DNA of 64,000 nucleotides from Candidatus Omnitrophota bacterium (GTDB lineage Bacteria; Hinthialibacterota; Hinthialibacteria; Hinthialibacterales; Hinthialibacteraceae), in assembly GCA_013177805.1 (NCBI GenBank), contig JABLXU010000019.1, positions 62,001-126,000 of the forward strand, read 5' to 3'. Numbering within the stretch: position 1 is the stretch's first letter; each line of letters starts with the position of its first letter. Below are positions 10,301 through 17,810 of the stretch, piece after piece. Under the pieces are notes generated by a model. The model ran no database searches and was not told the origin of the DNA. It was given only the letters and a program-made list of their open reading frames with translations. Position numbers and translations under genes: made by a program.

Positions 10301-10344
10301 ATACCTTGCGATCCGATGTTGAGAATGCCAAATAAAGAGACCAT
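7324..10344 (-). CDS. flgK: Flagellar hook-junction protein FlgK, extra-large
   Basis: The N-terminus has the rod/hook/FlgK signature ASLDTTANNIANANTEGYSR, and the C-terminus has SGVSLDEESIDIIRFQQAFQ followed by a typical final helix. Residues 1-350 match the conserved FlgK core, with NRDLL-type and RRDLLLRQISELV segments. FlgK is the first hook-filament adaptor. The protein is 1006 residues against a usual 450-650. The excess lies at about 375-810 as four repeats, each opening with xxGxFxIxVxD and mostly ending with FxFQNDxTGLIxAxGF (near 550, 680 and 790). Similar modules occur in the adjacent FlgL. The start ATG at 10344 is supported by the conserved N-terminal residues; the ribosome site is weak. 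flgL follows in an operon. Confidence 0.95.
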   Translation of the reverse strand: MVSLFGILNIGSQGISASQASLDTTANNIANANTEGYSRQRTVQQTLDTLVTANGVFGQGVNVVTVERIRNRLLEAQVREALGDTNFNQQMGTVLAQLESIFSDPLHSVSSTTETLYAGGLNDLISSFFRAFQDLSTTPDSPELRIAAIESAQALAESIVSKSQQLITLRMDLNQQIGTQVQTINQALQEIAGLNGAIRSVEAGGNRNANELRDRRDLLLRQISELVPVQVVEGAEGMVRVSIAGQWIVDHTSANPLVVETSRNEDGIDLVGIRIGGQGLHLIDNEVRKGKLGAILEARDRLLPALSEELDVLARGVIFEVNRLHSASSGLVGYSAIRSSLDVPSRALDSNSTMTLNRVFNEPAPGSRSASGSRPYPIQDGEFTIRVTDSVDQKQDTYAVVVNTDDTLAALVSRIDRADGIVSKAQSAFAFDPVFAQSVQSRMGVKNTERSDTLASLSLAAGTALAVMPGDYSFEIHIRDAAGSRVDADPASPENDPFVVQINSGMTLDELANQIQAGSGGRLRADWVSSSSDPSTTWLKIQTVNKNETFSIQNDNSGLIAALAFPLTDPTVPLVGGTATSAQFTFSGAPGDSFLGSGHPAFSPAFPGPPPCVIQTGSFELVVLDENLVPTSATITISTSEIDSLTELRDAIQAADPHLSVTITEDRQFQITAADGRSFFFQNDTTGLIQAMGFSDIQGYGRLGDQVFQDGSFEIVVANAAGLVTHILEVPVSADPSHAESMLTLNRLVEQINRSAENAGAPVRASLAADPQDPNRWRLQVEALGGSEFTFRSDDSLILSALGFAPGPVLNGTGDNPILGAETVTKTGDTLGGLVRARIQDGQIEIATAGRYQIMFTGDTSHFLAAAGINTLFTGTSAKTMAVNNHLLENYNLLAVSSDGSRGNNDTALAIADLENRHVLNGKTIGEHYRGLVTALGGEGNQVSQRMKSSGEMLRQLEALQEQESGVSLDEESIDIIRFQQAFQASAKIIATVDELMNVIINRLGS

Positions 10345-10627
10345 GTTATGTCACCGGATGCACCATGAGAATTTTGCCGGTCAGTCCACGAAATCGGCAA
10401 TATTTGCCGATGTTTGACCCTTCAATCCCGCCAGAGTCCCTATCAACGCAACCTGTATGCCGGGAGTCATGAAAATCCCATGCTTCTTTCATGGATCCCA
10501 AATCGAATCCTGCGAAAAGGTAAATGAATACCGTTCAGGGGTTTGCTGCGGTGGATCCGGGAGTATCATTCATTCTGGCCCGGGAATCGGGCTTCACGCT
10601 ATCATTCCAACCAGAAAAGAAATTCTT

Positions 10628-11413
10628 ATGACCTACTTCATTCTCGCCCCCTTGGCGGTGGTATTGGTGGGGATTGCCAAGGCCGGATTCGGAAGCGGCG
10701 TGGGAATCGCCGCCGTGCCGCTTTTCATCATCGCCACTAACGATCCCAAGGCCTCGCTGGGCATCATGCTGCCCTTGCTATGCGCTTGTGATGTGATCGC
10801 CTTATTCCATTACCGGCGCACGTTCGATCCGAAGAATTTATGGCTTTTATTACCCGGGGCGGCTATCGGGATCGGGGTGTGTGGCGTTTTTTTGGGGAAA
10901 ATCGGCAATGGAAACCAGACTCAGGATTTTCTCAAAATTTTTATTGGCGTCATTTCCATCGCGTTTGTCCTCTACCAAGCCGCGAAAACTTGGATTCTGA
11001 AGCGATTGGATTCCTACAAGCCTGAGAATTGGCATGGTTGGTTTTTCGGTTTTTGGATCGGCGTAACCTCCACCTTGGCGCATGCGGCAGGGCCCGTCGC
11101 TACCATGTATCTCTTTCCCCAGCATTTGGGCCGCCGGTTATTTGTTGGGACCACCGTAGTGCTCTTTGCCTTCGTGAACGCCCTGAAACTGATCCCTTAT
11201 TTCTATCATCATATGATCAACCTCGGCAGCATGCAGCAAAGCCTCATTTTGCTGCCGTTTGTCCCCCTCGGCACCTGGCTGGGCGTCTGGATGAACCAAC
11301 GCATCAACGAGACGGTGTTTTCCGCGGTGATCTACACCATTCTATTTCTTTTAGGCGTCAACATGATCACCGGCTTCGATCCCGTTATGTTTTTCTACCG
11401 CTTTTTCTCTTGA
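10628..11413 (+). CDS. TSUP (TauE/SafE) family membrane transporter
   Basis: The start was placed at the ATG at 10628, preceded by GAAAAGAAAT; the open frame upstream contains no hydrophobic leader. The 261-residue product has about eight hydrophobic spans and the family's two-fold layout. The first half is MTYFILAPLAVVLVGIAKAG with GSGVGIAAVPLF and PKASLGIMLPLL. The second half has GFWIGVTSTLAHAAGPVATM and LPFVPLGTWLGVWMNQRINE. TSUP proteins export or import small sulfur-containing or organic anions across the inner membrane; the substrate is not predictable here. The TatD gene follows after 16 bases, so the two may be cotranscribed without sharing a function. Confidence 0.9.
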   Translation: MTYFILAPLAVVLVGIAKAGFGSGVGIAAVPLFIIATNDPKASLGIMLPLLCACDVIALFHYRRTFDPKNLWLLLPGAAIGIGVCGVFLGKIGNGNQTQDFLKIFIGVISIAFVLYQAAKTWILKRLDSYKPENWHGWFFGFWIGVTSTLAHAAGPVATMYLFPQHLGRRLFVGTTVVLFAFVNALKLIPYFYHHMINLGSMQQSLILLPFVPLGTWLGVWMNQRINETVFSAVIYTILFLLGVNMITGFDPVMFFYRFFS

Positions 11414-11429
11414 TCAGACCCTATACTCT

Positions 11430-12200
11430 ATGATGCGACTCTTCGACAGCCATTTGCACTTGAACCATCCCGCCTTTCAAGGCCGGGAAGAAAGCGCTTG
11501 GAGTGAAGCCCAGGCGGCCGGCGTGAGTGAGGGGGTTGTCATCGGATATGACCTGGAAAGCAGCCGCCGGGCGATCGAGCTGGCAGACCAGCTGCCTGGA
11601 CTGTACGTCTCGATAGGCGTATCGCCCCATGAAATCCTGGCCGCTCCCACGGGATACCTGGAGGAATTAGAACGCCTTGCCGGCCATCCCCTGGTGGTGG
11701 CCATCGGCGAATGCGGCCTGGAATACCATTACCCCGCCGGACCGAAGGAGACGCAAATCGAGCATTTTATCCGGCAGATTGAACTGGCCAACCGCCTGAA
11801 CAAGGCCGTGGTAATCCATTTGCGCGAAGCGGATGAAGATTTCCTGAAGATTCTGGAGGCGCGCCCGCCCGGGTCGGCTATTTTGCATTGTTTCACGGCG
11901 TCGCGGGAGGTGATGGAAGCGGCGGTGGCGCGGGGATATTGCGTTTCCTTCTCGGGCATCGTCACATTCAAAAACGCCCGGGATGTGCAGGCCATCGCGG
12001 CGGTTGTTCCCAGCCCGAATCTGCTTATTGAAACCGACGCGCCTTACCTGGCGCCAGTGCCCAGCCGGGGGAAACTTTGCGAACCGGCCATGCTTCCCGC
12101 CACTTTGCGGCGGCTGGCTGACCTGCGGGACACCCGCGCAGAGACACTCGCGGAACAAACCCGGGAAAACGCGCGGCGGGTGTTTCAGATATCGGGATGA
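11430..12200 (+). CDS. tatD: TatD-family metal-dependent hydrolase (DNase)
   Basis: The 256-residue TIM barrel shows the full TatD metal site: DSHLHL near residue 6, the Glu in IGECGLEYHY (about 95), AVVIHLREA (about 130), ILHCFTA (about 152) and IETDAPYLAPVP near 200. Family members are cytoplasmic Mg/Mn-dependent 3'-5' exonucleases or D-aminoacyl-tRNA-related hydrolases, involved in DNA repair or clearance. Two ATG codons (11430 and 11433) are adjacent and no strong ribosome site is visible, consistent with coupling to the TSUP gene just upstream. The family call is firm; the physiological substrate is open, and the chosen symbol reflects the family. Confidence 0.92.
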   Translation: MMRLFDSHLHLNHPAFQGREESAWSEAQAAGVSEGVVIGYDLESSRRAIELADQLPGLYVSIGVSPHEILAAPTGYLEELERLAGHPLVVAIGECGLEYHYPAGPKETQIEHFIRQIELANRLNKAVVIHLREADEDFLKILEARPPGSAILHCFTASREVMEAAVARGYCVSFSGIVTFKNARDVQAIAAVVPSPNLLIETDAPYLAPVPSRGKLCEPAMLPATLRRLADLRDTRAETLAEQTRENARRVFQISG

Positions 12201-12540
12201 TCATTGGAGAAGAGCATCCCGGATGGCATGATTGTCTCCCTCTTGCTGCATCAAGTAATCCTCTCCTTTATGGACGAGAGTTGATTCTGGTTTTTCAGAA
12301 TCCTATCTTGGCGAATTGCGCTTCGGACCGCCGAGGACCTGCGGATGGCGCCTTCCGGACATAGTGTCTCTGAATCGATCCATGAGTCCCGCATCCATAT
12401 TCCACCTCGGATGAAAAAAACCGGCCAGATGGAGAATACCTCTTGACACGCACCGCGTTAGATCTACGATTAAGAATAATACGTTTCTTAAATTCGTCAT
12501 ACCGAATGAGATTTTATTTTCATAATTTAATAATAAAAAA
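12201..12540. other. AT-rich intergenic region before pseudopilin gene
   Basis: A 340-base gap with falling GC toward its right end. A minus-strand frame of 65 codons exists but has no ribosome site or recognisable sequence. The final 60 bases are almost pure A/T and lack a Shine-Dalgarno motif. A possible promoter is listed separately. Confidence 0.5.
12443..12473 (+). promoter_or_regulatory. Possible sigma-70-type promoter for the pseudopilin gene
   Basis: A perfect TTGACA at 12443-12448 is followed, 17 to 19 bases on, by ACGATTAA, a poor -10 match, then by an A/T-rich leader. Only the -35 is convincing, so confidence is low. Confidence 0.3.
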
Positions 12541-13131
12541 ATGGGACATGATCATTCCTTCACATTAATTGAACTTCTCATCGTGGTAGCCATTATAGGC
12601 ATATTGGCAGCGTTAGCCGTGCCCAATTTTCTCCAAGCCCAAATCCGGGCTCAATTGGCCAGAGTGATGGGAGATTTTAGAAATTTACAAACTGCTCTGG
12701 AATCATATCATATCGATCATCAACATTATCCGCTTTACGGGGTGTACACATTCCCCAATCCGAAACAAAACTTGATCTCGTACCGGCTGATTCCCCTAAC
12801 CACTCCCATTGCCTATATTCCCAGCGTTAATTTACAGGATCCTTTCTTGAAACTTATCGGCGCGCAAGGCTGGAACGACGATGTGATCCGGCTTTCTTAT
12901 GCGTACCGGAATCATGAATACTGGCTGCCCGAGCAGCGGTTTAAATCATGGGTTCTGTGCAGTTTCGGTCCGGACCGAGACTCGGACGGCGGGCTGAACG
13001 CGGAGTTATGGGCACGCCGATTGATCCTGGAAGAAAGTGTCACGATTTATCAACCGACAAATGGTTTATACAGTTCAGGGGACATTGTTCGCACGGGAGG
13101 GGAGACACGTCACCAAAATTATAAAATGTAA
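12541..13131 (+). CDS. Orphan type II/IV pseudopilin-like protein
   Basis: The N-terminus is a textbook class III (prepilin) leader: a short polar MGHDHS followed by FTLIELLIVVAIIGILAALA. The Glu at +5 marks a prepilin peptidase substrate, although the residue before the Phe is Ser rather than the usual Gly. The next segment, VPNFLQAQIRAQLARVMGDF, continues the long pilin helix. The remaining 150 residues form a Tyr/Pro-rich head ending in QPTNGLYSSGDIVRTGG. That tail closely resembles the end of the pseudopilin at 53202-53846. No secretion ATPase, secretin or peptidase gene is nearby, so it must use machinery encoded elsewhere. The leader region is very AT-rich and no Shine-Dalgarno motif precedes the ATG; the in-frame stop at 12523 leaves no alternative start. 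Confidence 0.9.
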   Translation: MGHDHSFTLIELLIVVAIIGILAALAVPNFLQAQIRAQLARVMGDFRNLQTALESYHIDHQHYPLYGVYTFPNPKQNLISYRLIPLTTPIAYIPSVNLQDPFLKLIGAQGWNDDVIRLSYAYRNHEYWLPEQRFKSWVLCSFGPDRDSDGGLNAELWARRLILEESVTIYQPTNGLYSSGDIVRTGGETRHQNYKM

Positions 13132-13196
13132 GATTTTTTTAAAAACTTTCTATCTTCAGTAACATGCCAAATCCAACTCGGATGAAGGAGATCGAC

Positions 13197-13715
13197 ATGA
13201 TTATCACAAGACGAAATTGGATCTTCCAAAGCATTGCCATGACCGCCGCTGGGGGATTGCTTGCCGCAGAGGGGATGACCAGAGATGAAGTCCACGAAAT
13301 CCGGGACAAGACTGTTTTCCACGTTTATCCAGTAGGGAAAGTCAGAAAGACAGATGACGCAACCTTCCTGGAGATTTTTGATCAATACCAAGATGCCATG
13401 AAAGGTTTGGAGAACTATTCACATCTATATGTGATGTATTGGTTTCACAAAAATGACACTCCTGAAAAAAGAAGCATACTGCAAGTTCATCCCATGGGCA
13501 AAAAAGAGATCCCCCTCACAGGTGTGTTTGCCTGCCGTTCTCCTCTGCGTCCCAACTTGATCGCCTTGAGTTTATGCAAGATGCTTGCTCTCGAAAATAA
13601 TCGAATCATTATTGACAAAATCGACGCTTTTCACGATACGCCGATAATTGATATCAAACCGTATATCCCGGCTTTGGATACTACTTCAGAAGCGGTACGT
13701 TTGCCTAATTGGTAA
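13197..13715 (+). CDS. TsaA/TrmO-domain protein with an export-like leader
   Basis: The ATG at 13197 is chosen because AAGGAG sits six bases before it; the upstream ATG at 13164 has none. Residues about 35-170 are a TsaA (UPF0066, YaeB/TrmO) beta-barrel: FHVYPVGKVRKTDDATFLEI, GLENYSHLYVMYWFHKND, LQVHPMGKKEIPLTGVFACR, SPLRPNLIALSLCKML and the closing DAFHDTPIIDIKPYIP. TrmO methylates N6-threonylcarbamoyl-A37 in some tRNAs using SAM. Unusually, the protein starts with ITRRNWIFQSIAMTAAGGLL, which reads like a twin-arginine or Sec leader. If exported it cannot act on tRNA, so the function may differ. GC content is visibly below that of the neighbours, hinting at transfer. Confidence 0.85.
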   Translation: MIITRRNWIFQSIAMTAAGGLLAAEGMTRDEVHEIRDKTVFHVYPVGKVRKTDDATFLEIFDQYQDAMKGLENYSHLYVMYWFHKNDTPEKRSILQVHPMGKKEIPLTGVFACRSPLRPNLIALSLCKMLALENNRIIIDKIDAFHDTPIIDIKPYIPALDTTSEAVRLPNW

Positions 13716-13750
13716 ATTAGGGGGGAACTATTTACTTGATCGTGAAGTAA

Positions 13751-13815
13751 AATGAATTTCGCCCTTTCGAGGCTACCCTCACCTTGCCACTCTCCTTGAG
13801 GGAAAGGGAAGGATT
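13751..13815. repeat. Dispersed intergenic palindromic repeat, copy 3
   Basis: Contains ATGAATTTCGCCCTTTCGAG, GCTACCCTCACCTTGCCACT and GAGGGAAAGGGAAGG. Its reverse complement matches the copy at 62835-62882 over the GTGAGGGxAGCC and GGCGAAATTCAT blocks. It lies between convergent genes. Confidence 0.65.
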
Positions 13816-13896
13816 TCGCGTCTCCAATCGTACTTCCTTATCCCGCAAATCAAGAAAATTCAGCATATAGGGAGAAGACATACCGCAGCCGGATCG

Positions 13897-14763
13897 TCAA
13901 TCGGCCATGGCCAAAAAGTTGGGGGCGTTTTGGGTCACCAACTCAGCAACGCGGGTTTTCAGTTCATCCAATTGATCCGGCTGCAAACCGATTTTTTGAA
14001 GGGCTTCGGGTTTCGCGGGGTGTTTCATCTCTTCGATTTCCACGCCATAGCCCAAATCCAGTACGATGGCATTCGCGACGTGGACAATGGCGGGCAGGAA
14101 GGAAGCGTCCGGGGCCTGGTCGGGATGGTGATGATAGCGGATGGCCTGAATCAGTTCGACGGGAAAATTCCACTGGTCGGCCAGCACGGCACCCAGTTCC
14201 ACATGCGAGAATCCCACCGCTTCCTCTTCCGCATCCAGTTCGGTCAGTCCGCCGTTTTTCATTAAATCAACGATCGTTTCGGCCGTGTCCTTGATGGAGG
14301 TGCCCATAATCAGTTGTCCGATATCGTGGAGGAGGCCGGCGGTGAAGGCGGAATCCCGCAGGTTGTTCTGGGTCAGTTTGCAGACCTGCTCGCTGGCCAT
14401 AGCGCTGGCGACCGAGTGATACCAAAGACCGCCTTTCACATACCCGTAGATCCGCTTTTGGGGGTTGAAGAAACGGCTGACGGAACAGGTCAGCACCAGA
14501 TTCCGGACGGTATGGAAGCCCAAGTACATAACCGCTTGGTTTAGGGAAGAGACCACGCGCGGAATGCCGTAATAAGCCGAATTGCATAAACGTAACAGGT
14601 TGCCGGTCAAGCCGGGATCGTTGGCGATGGCCATCGTCAGTTGCTTCGCGCTGGCGTTGGGATCCCGGGTGAGTTGCATGACCTTGACCACCACGTCCGG
14701 GATAGTCGGAATTTCCTTGATTTCTTTGAGGATTTTGGGGGGCAGCCGCTTTTCGGTTTCCAT
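13897..14763 (-). CDS. HDOD-domain signalling protein
   Basis: A single HDOD (HD-related output) domain spans nearly the whole 288 residues. Typical segments are LKEIKEIPTIPDVVVKVMQL at the start, ANDPGLTGNLLRLCNSAYYG, SLNQAVMYLGFHTVRNLVLT, FTAGLLHDIGQLIM (the HD-like HDIG) and VGFSHVELGAVLADQW, followed by IRYHHHPDQAP. HDOD proteins relay signals controlling motility, biofilm or c-di-GMP-linked responses, usually without intact phosphodiesterase activity. The ATG at 14763 is preferred over an in-frame TTG at 14775; no strong ribosome site is visible for either. It lies in a minus-strand run with an HU/IHF gene and a PAS sensor, which suggests a regulatory cluster. Confidence 0.92.
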   Translation of the reverse strand: METEKRLPPKILKEIKEIPTIPDVVVKVMQLTRDPNASAKQLTMAIANDPGLTGNLLRLCNSAYYGIPRVVSSLNQAVMYLGFHTVRNLVLTCSVSRFFNPQKRIYGYVKGGLWYHSVASAMASEQVCKLTQNNLRDSAFTAGLLHDIGQLIMGTSIKDTAETIVDLMKNGGLTELDAEEEAVGFSHVELGAVLADQWNFPVELIQAIRYHHHPDQAPDASFLPAIVHVANAIVLDLGYGVEIEEMKHPAKPEALQKIGLQPDQLDELKTRVAELVTQNAPNFLAMAD

Positions 14764-14859
14764 GGTTTTCAACAAGCCGGGAATGGCTTACAGCCGTTTT
14801 CTTTCATCGATACCTGCCGCTGAATCATCCTGCATCCAGCCGGCCCGCAGGCAGGGGGT

Positions 14860-15159
14860 TCAAAAGGGATTGTCCCTTTTTTCGTTGATTTTTTCTTTCA
14901 TCAATTGGCCGGGCTTGAAGCTGATATGTTTTTTGGCAGGAACCGTGATAATTTCACTGGTTTTGGGATTCCGGGCATTGCGGGCCGGAGTTTCTTTTAC
15001 TTTAAATATACCAAAATTTCTAATTTCAATATTTCCATCCGCGGAAAGGCCTTCACACATGGCATCAAACATGGTTTGGACGATTTCTTTCACGCTGGAA
15101 ATGTCAAATCCCGTTCGCGCCGCTACTTCCTTCACGATGTCTTTTTTCGTACTAGTCAT
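14860..15159 (-). CDS. HU/IHF-family DNA-binding protein (first copy)
   Basis: A 99-residue histone-like protein. STKKDIVKEVAARTGFDISS forms the dimerising helices, IEIRNFGIFKVKETPARNAR is the beta-arm with its conserved NP tip (RNARNPKT), and VPAKKHISFKPGQLMKE is the closing part. It binds and bends DNA as a dimer. GGAGGG lies eight bases before the ATG. The 3' end overlaps an AAAGGGA / TCCCTTT inverted repeat (about 14863-14879), which could help termination. A paralogue is encoded at 22547-22828, about 44% identical by eye in the arm region. Whether it is the genome's main HU or an IHF subunit cannot be told. Confidence 0.94.
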   Translation of the reverse strand: MTSTKKDIVKEVAARTGFDISSVKEIVQTMFDAMCEGLSADGNIEIRNFGIFKVKETPARNARNPKTSEIITVPAKKHISFKPGQLMKEKINEKRDNPF

Positions 15160-15310
15160 TCGAAACCCTCCGCAACACTATGCCCCGACGTGACCCATGA
15201 ACAGGATAGAAGCAATAATCCAAAGAAAAAAAATAGCGACTCTAATCCACTATAACCCAAGGTGTTACAGGAAGCAAGCGTTTTCTTGCGCGGGCGTTTT
15301 TTTCTTGTTT

Positions 15311-17323
15311 TTATTCCCGGGTCAAATATTGTTGAATCATATCATGGGGAATGGTGGCGGAAAGAGAACCAGCCTCGGAATCCGGGAAGGAAGCCTCCTT
15401 ATCTTTCTTGGCCGGGAACGCATGGGGATCGAGCGTCAGGCGGACCAAAGCCGAATGGATGTTTTCAGAATAGACGCATTCGGCCTGAATCCGCAATCCT
15501 TGTTTGACGTAGCGGTACAGCGAGTAACAAATGTCGATTTCCAAGCGGTCCAAAGTTAAAGGCGCGGTGCTATTGAATTCACCGGCGAGATCGATTCTTT
15601 CGTTGAGCAGGTCATGAATCCGGTGGGCTTGTTTTTTGGCCAGGTTGGGCAAAGAAATGGAGATGACCGGTTTTCCCTTGGAATCGACCAAAGCCCGCAA
15701 GGCCATACAATCATCGCGGGTCCGGCCGCCGGGATAGGCCAGACGCCCGAGGACGAGAAGGATGGATTCCAAGAATTCAGCCAACATCCGTCCGGGCAGT
15801 TGGAGAGGGATATCATGTTCCGGGGTGTTGGCATCAAGACGTAAATGTTGCGAGCACCACCCGGCATCATTGAACTGCGCGCGAAGCCACGAGGCCAAGC
15901 GGATCGTTTGAATTTCCCCCAACTCTCCCTTTTCGAGCGCATGAAAGGTTTTGAGACGGTCCAAGCACTGTTGGAACCACTCCCGGACGGGAATGGATTC
16001 CCCGGCGGGCATTTCCGAGGAATCCACGGCGGGTTCATCAATCCAGCCGTTGGGATCGAGAAAGTCAAACACCAGCCGTTTGGAATAGTAGTCGGAATTG
16101 TGTGGTTTGGGGTAACCGCTCTCTTCCTGGAGCAGGACAAAGAACAGGGGAGAACCATCGGCGGTGGGGATTTTCGCGGCCCGCACGTGGGAGGAGACCG
16201 ACTGTCCGAAGGAAGGCTTCGGCCACACACAGAGGTCGTCCACCCGGGAAGCTTCACCGAAACGGACTAACGGGGCCAGACAAGCCCGCAACCGGTCATC
16301 CACCAGGTATGATTCATCATAACGGGCGAACCGCAGCAATCGCTCCGCCTGACTGTTGATGTAATGGATGCCGTATTCTTCATCAATGATCAACACTCCA
16401 CACCAGAGGAGATCGAACAAGGTCATCAACCCCTGGTGCATCTCCTGCCGCATTTTCTCACATTCCGCGGTTTTCTGAGTCAGGGCTTTCCGGAAATTGG
16501 CACAACTCCGCTCTATCTGGCGGAGATTGTCGTCCAAGAGCCGGTTTTCTTTTTTCTCATTTTCAATTTCTTGCAGAATCCGGTTCAAATGAACTCCGAT
16601 GCCGGCCATTGCGGGGGAGAACGATTGCGTGTCGATGCGTTGGTGGTAATCGCTTCCACAGAGAAGACTGACGGCCTTGGCGAAGCGGTTGTATTCGCGC
16701 GTGTACGTTCTTTTTAGGAGAATGAGCGCCATCGCCAGGGACAAAACGAACACCGTGCCGGTCACCCACAGGATGCTCCATTTCAGAAGGTTGAAATATT
16801 TCCAGGAGGCTTCGGGTTTCCAATGGACTTTCACATAGCCCCATAAAGAACCCGGGGTAAGGGCGAGACGGGCCCAAAAATCTCCGGTGTTTTCGATCAG
16901 GATGGTGTTGTCTTCCGCCAGGATTTCGTGCATGGCGGCCGGATTCATGGTTTCCCGGACGGGCTTGACGAGAGTGGAATCGGCGGCCTGAGGAGATTGT
17001 GTTACATGAAAAGGCACTTTTCCGGTCTGATCGATGATGGTAATCTCATCCACAAAGGGATCACCGGTCAGCAGAAGGGCCAATAATTTCTCGATTTCGG
17101 CTTTGGGAGGGGCATCCGGTTGTTCCGTCAGAAAGGAGCGGATCGCCGGAAGAGAGGCGATCCGGTGGGCCAGCATGGTGGAATGCCGGGTGAGATCCTG
17201 CCTCCGTTTTTCCTTCACCACCCAGAAAAGGGCATTGCAGCAAAGAAAAATCACGAGCGTGGTGGACACGGCCCATGCCAAGGACACTTTGAACCGAAGG
17301 CTGATTTTTTTGGTGATTTCCAT
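15311..17323 (-). CDS. Membrane PAS sensor protein with a degenerate histidine-kinase-like C-terminus
   Basis: The start is taken at ATG 17323; an in-frame GTG nine bases upstream is the alternative. Counting from that GTG, the 673 residues comprise TM1 (about 17-39), a periplasmic segment (40-180), TM2 (182-206), a HAMP-like linker, a coiled coil (250-300), and a PAS domain (about 305-400) containing WCGVLIIDEEYGIHYINSQA. Residues about 450-640 are laid out like HisKA plus HATPase. However, the phospho-acceptor His motif is absent and the N-box position reads FLESILLVLGRLAYPGG without the Asn residues. No DxGxG or GxGxG box is visible. It is therefore probably not an active kinase and may act as a signal-gated scaffold. 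Genes for HU/IHF and HDOD proteins follow on the same strand. Confidence 0.8.
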   Translation of the reverse strand: MEITKKISLRFKVSLAWAVSTTLVIFLCCNALFWVVKEKRRQDLTRHSTMLAHRIASLPAIRSFLTEQPDAPPKAEIEKLLALLLTGDPFVDEITIIDQTGKVPFHVTQSPQAADSTLVKPVRETMNPAAMHEILAEDNTILIENTGDFWARLALTPGSLWGYVKVHWKPEASWKYFNLLKWSILWVTGTVFVLSLAMALILLKRTYTREYNRFAKAVSLLCGSDYHQRIDTQSFSPAMAGIGVHLNRILQEIENEKKENRLLDDNLRQIERSCANFRKALTQKTAECEKMRQEMHQGLMTLFDLLWCGVLIIDEEYGIHYINSQAERLLRFARYDESYLVDDRLRACLAPLVRFGEASRVDDLCVWPKPSFGQSVSSHVRAAKIPTADGSPLFFVLLQEESGYPKPHNSDYYSKRLVFDFLDPNGWIDEPAVDSSEMPAGESIPVREWFQQCLDRLKTFHALEKGELGEIQTIRLASWLRAQFNDAGWCSQHLRLDANTPEHDIPLQLPGRMLAEFLESILLVLGRLAYPGGRTRDDCMALRALVDSKGKPVISISLPNLAKKQAHRIHDLLNERIDLAGEFNSTAPLTLDRLEIDICYSLYRYVKQGLRIQAECVYSENIHSALVRLTLDPHAFPAKKDKEASFPDSEAGSLSATIPHDMIQQYLTRE

Positions 17324-17734
17324 TTCTCTCACGCACCATCACAGATTCAGACCGGTGGAGGTCTGAAAAAAACAGGGCAGTCATTCCCACACTATCATCC
17401 GCTTTTAGTTTTCGGCTTGGGAAAAAGGAAATAAAGCGCGAAGAGGAAAATAAAAAAGCTGGAGTGGCCTCCGGAATGAAGCCGTCGCGGTCTTCCCTCA
17501 ACCCGTACCGAAATCCATCAACCCTCAAATCAAAAGACAATCGTGAAACCGAGATCATTCCATCTTGGTATGAAAGCCCAGCCCCACCGCCGGCGGATTC
17601 GAATTTCCGCTCCAGTGGATTCATCGTAAGGAATTTCCACTATAGCACCAACATCGTTACTAAACAAATCAAATCTTCAAGCCATTCCCCAAAAAACTGA
17701 CCATTTGAAGGCAATCCAGGAAGAACAGAAAGTG
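17324..17734. other. Intergenic region without a recognised gene
   Basis: About 410 bases between two minus-strand genes. It should hold the promoter of the sensor gene. Open frames on both strands are short, overlap each other, and give Arg/Ser-rich translations without any recognisable motif. Confidence 0.5.
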
Positions 17735-17762
17735 AAGGGCAAGACGCCCTGGTCTTGCCCTT
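17735..17762 (-). terminator. Strong hairpin, terminator of the 1357-aa protein gene
   Basis: An 11-bp perfect stem, AAGGGCAAGAC paired with GTCTTGCCCTT, encloses a six-base loop 48 bases after the stop codon. On the minus strand it is followed by TTCACTTTCTGTTCTTCC, a moderately T-rich tract. Confidence 0.75.
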
Positions 17763-17810
17763 CGCATGACTCTCCAATGTTTACTCCATGGCAACCGTGG
17801 CCGGATTCGG

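Noticed and set aside
12303-12500. Minus-strand frame of 65 codons in front of the pseudopilin gene
   Set aside because: No ribosome site and no conserved pattern; it would also cover the pseudopilin promoter region.
17464-17700. Plus-strand frame of 78 codons between two minus-strand genes
   Set aside because: Low-complexity Ser/Pro/Lys translation and no start signal; likely chance.
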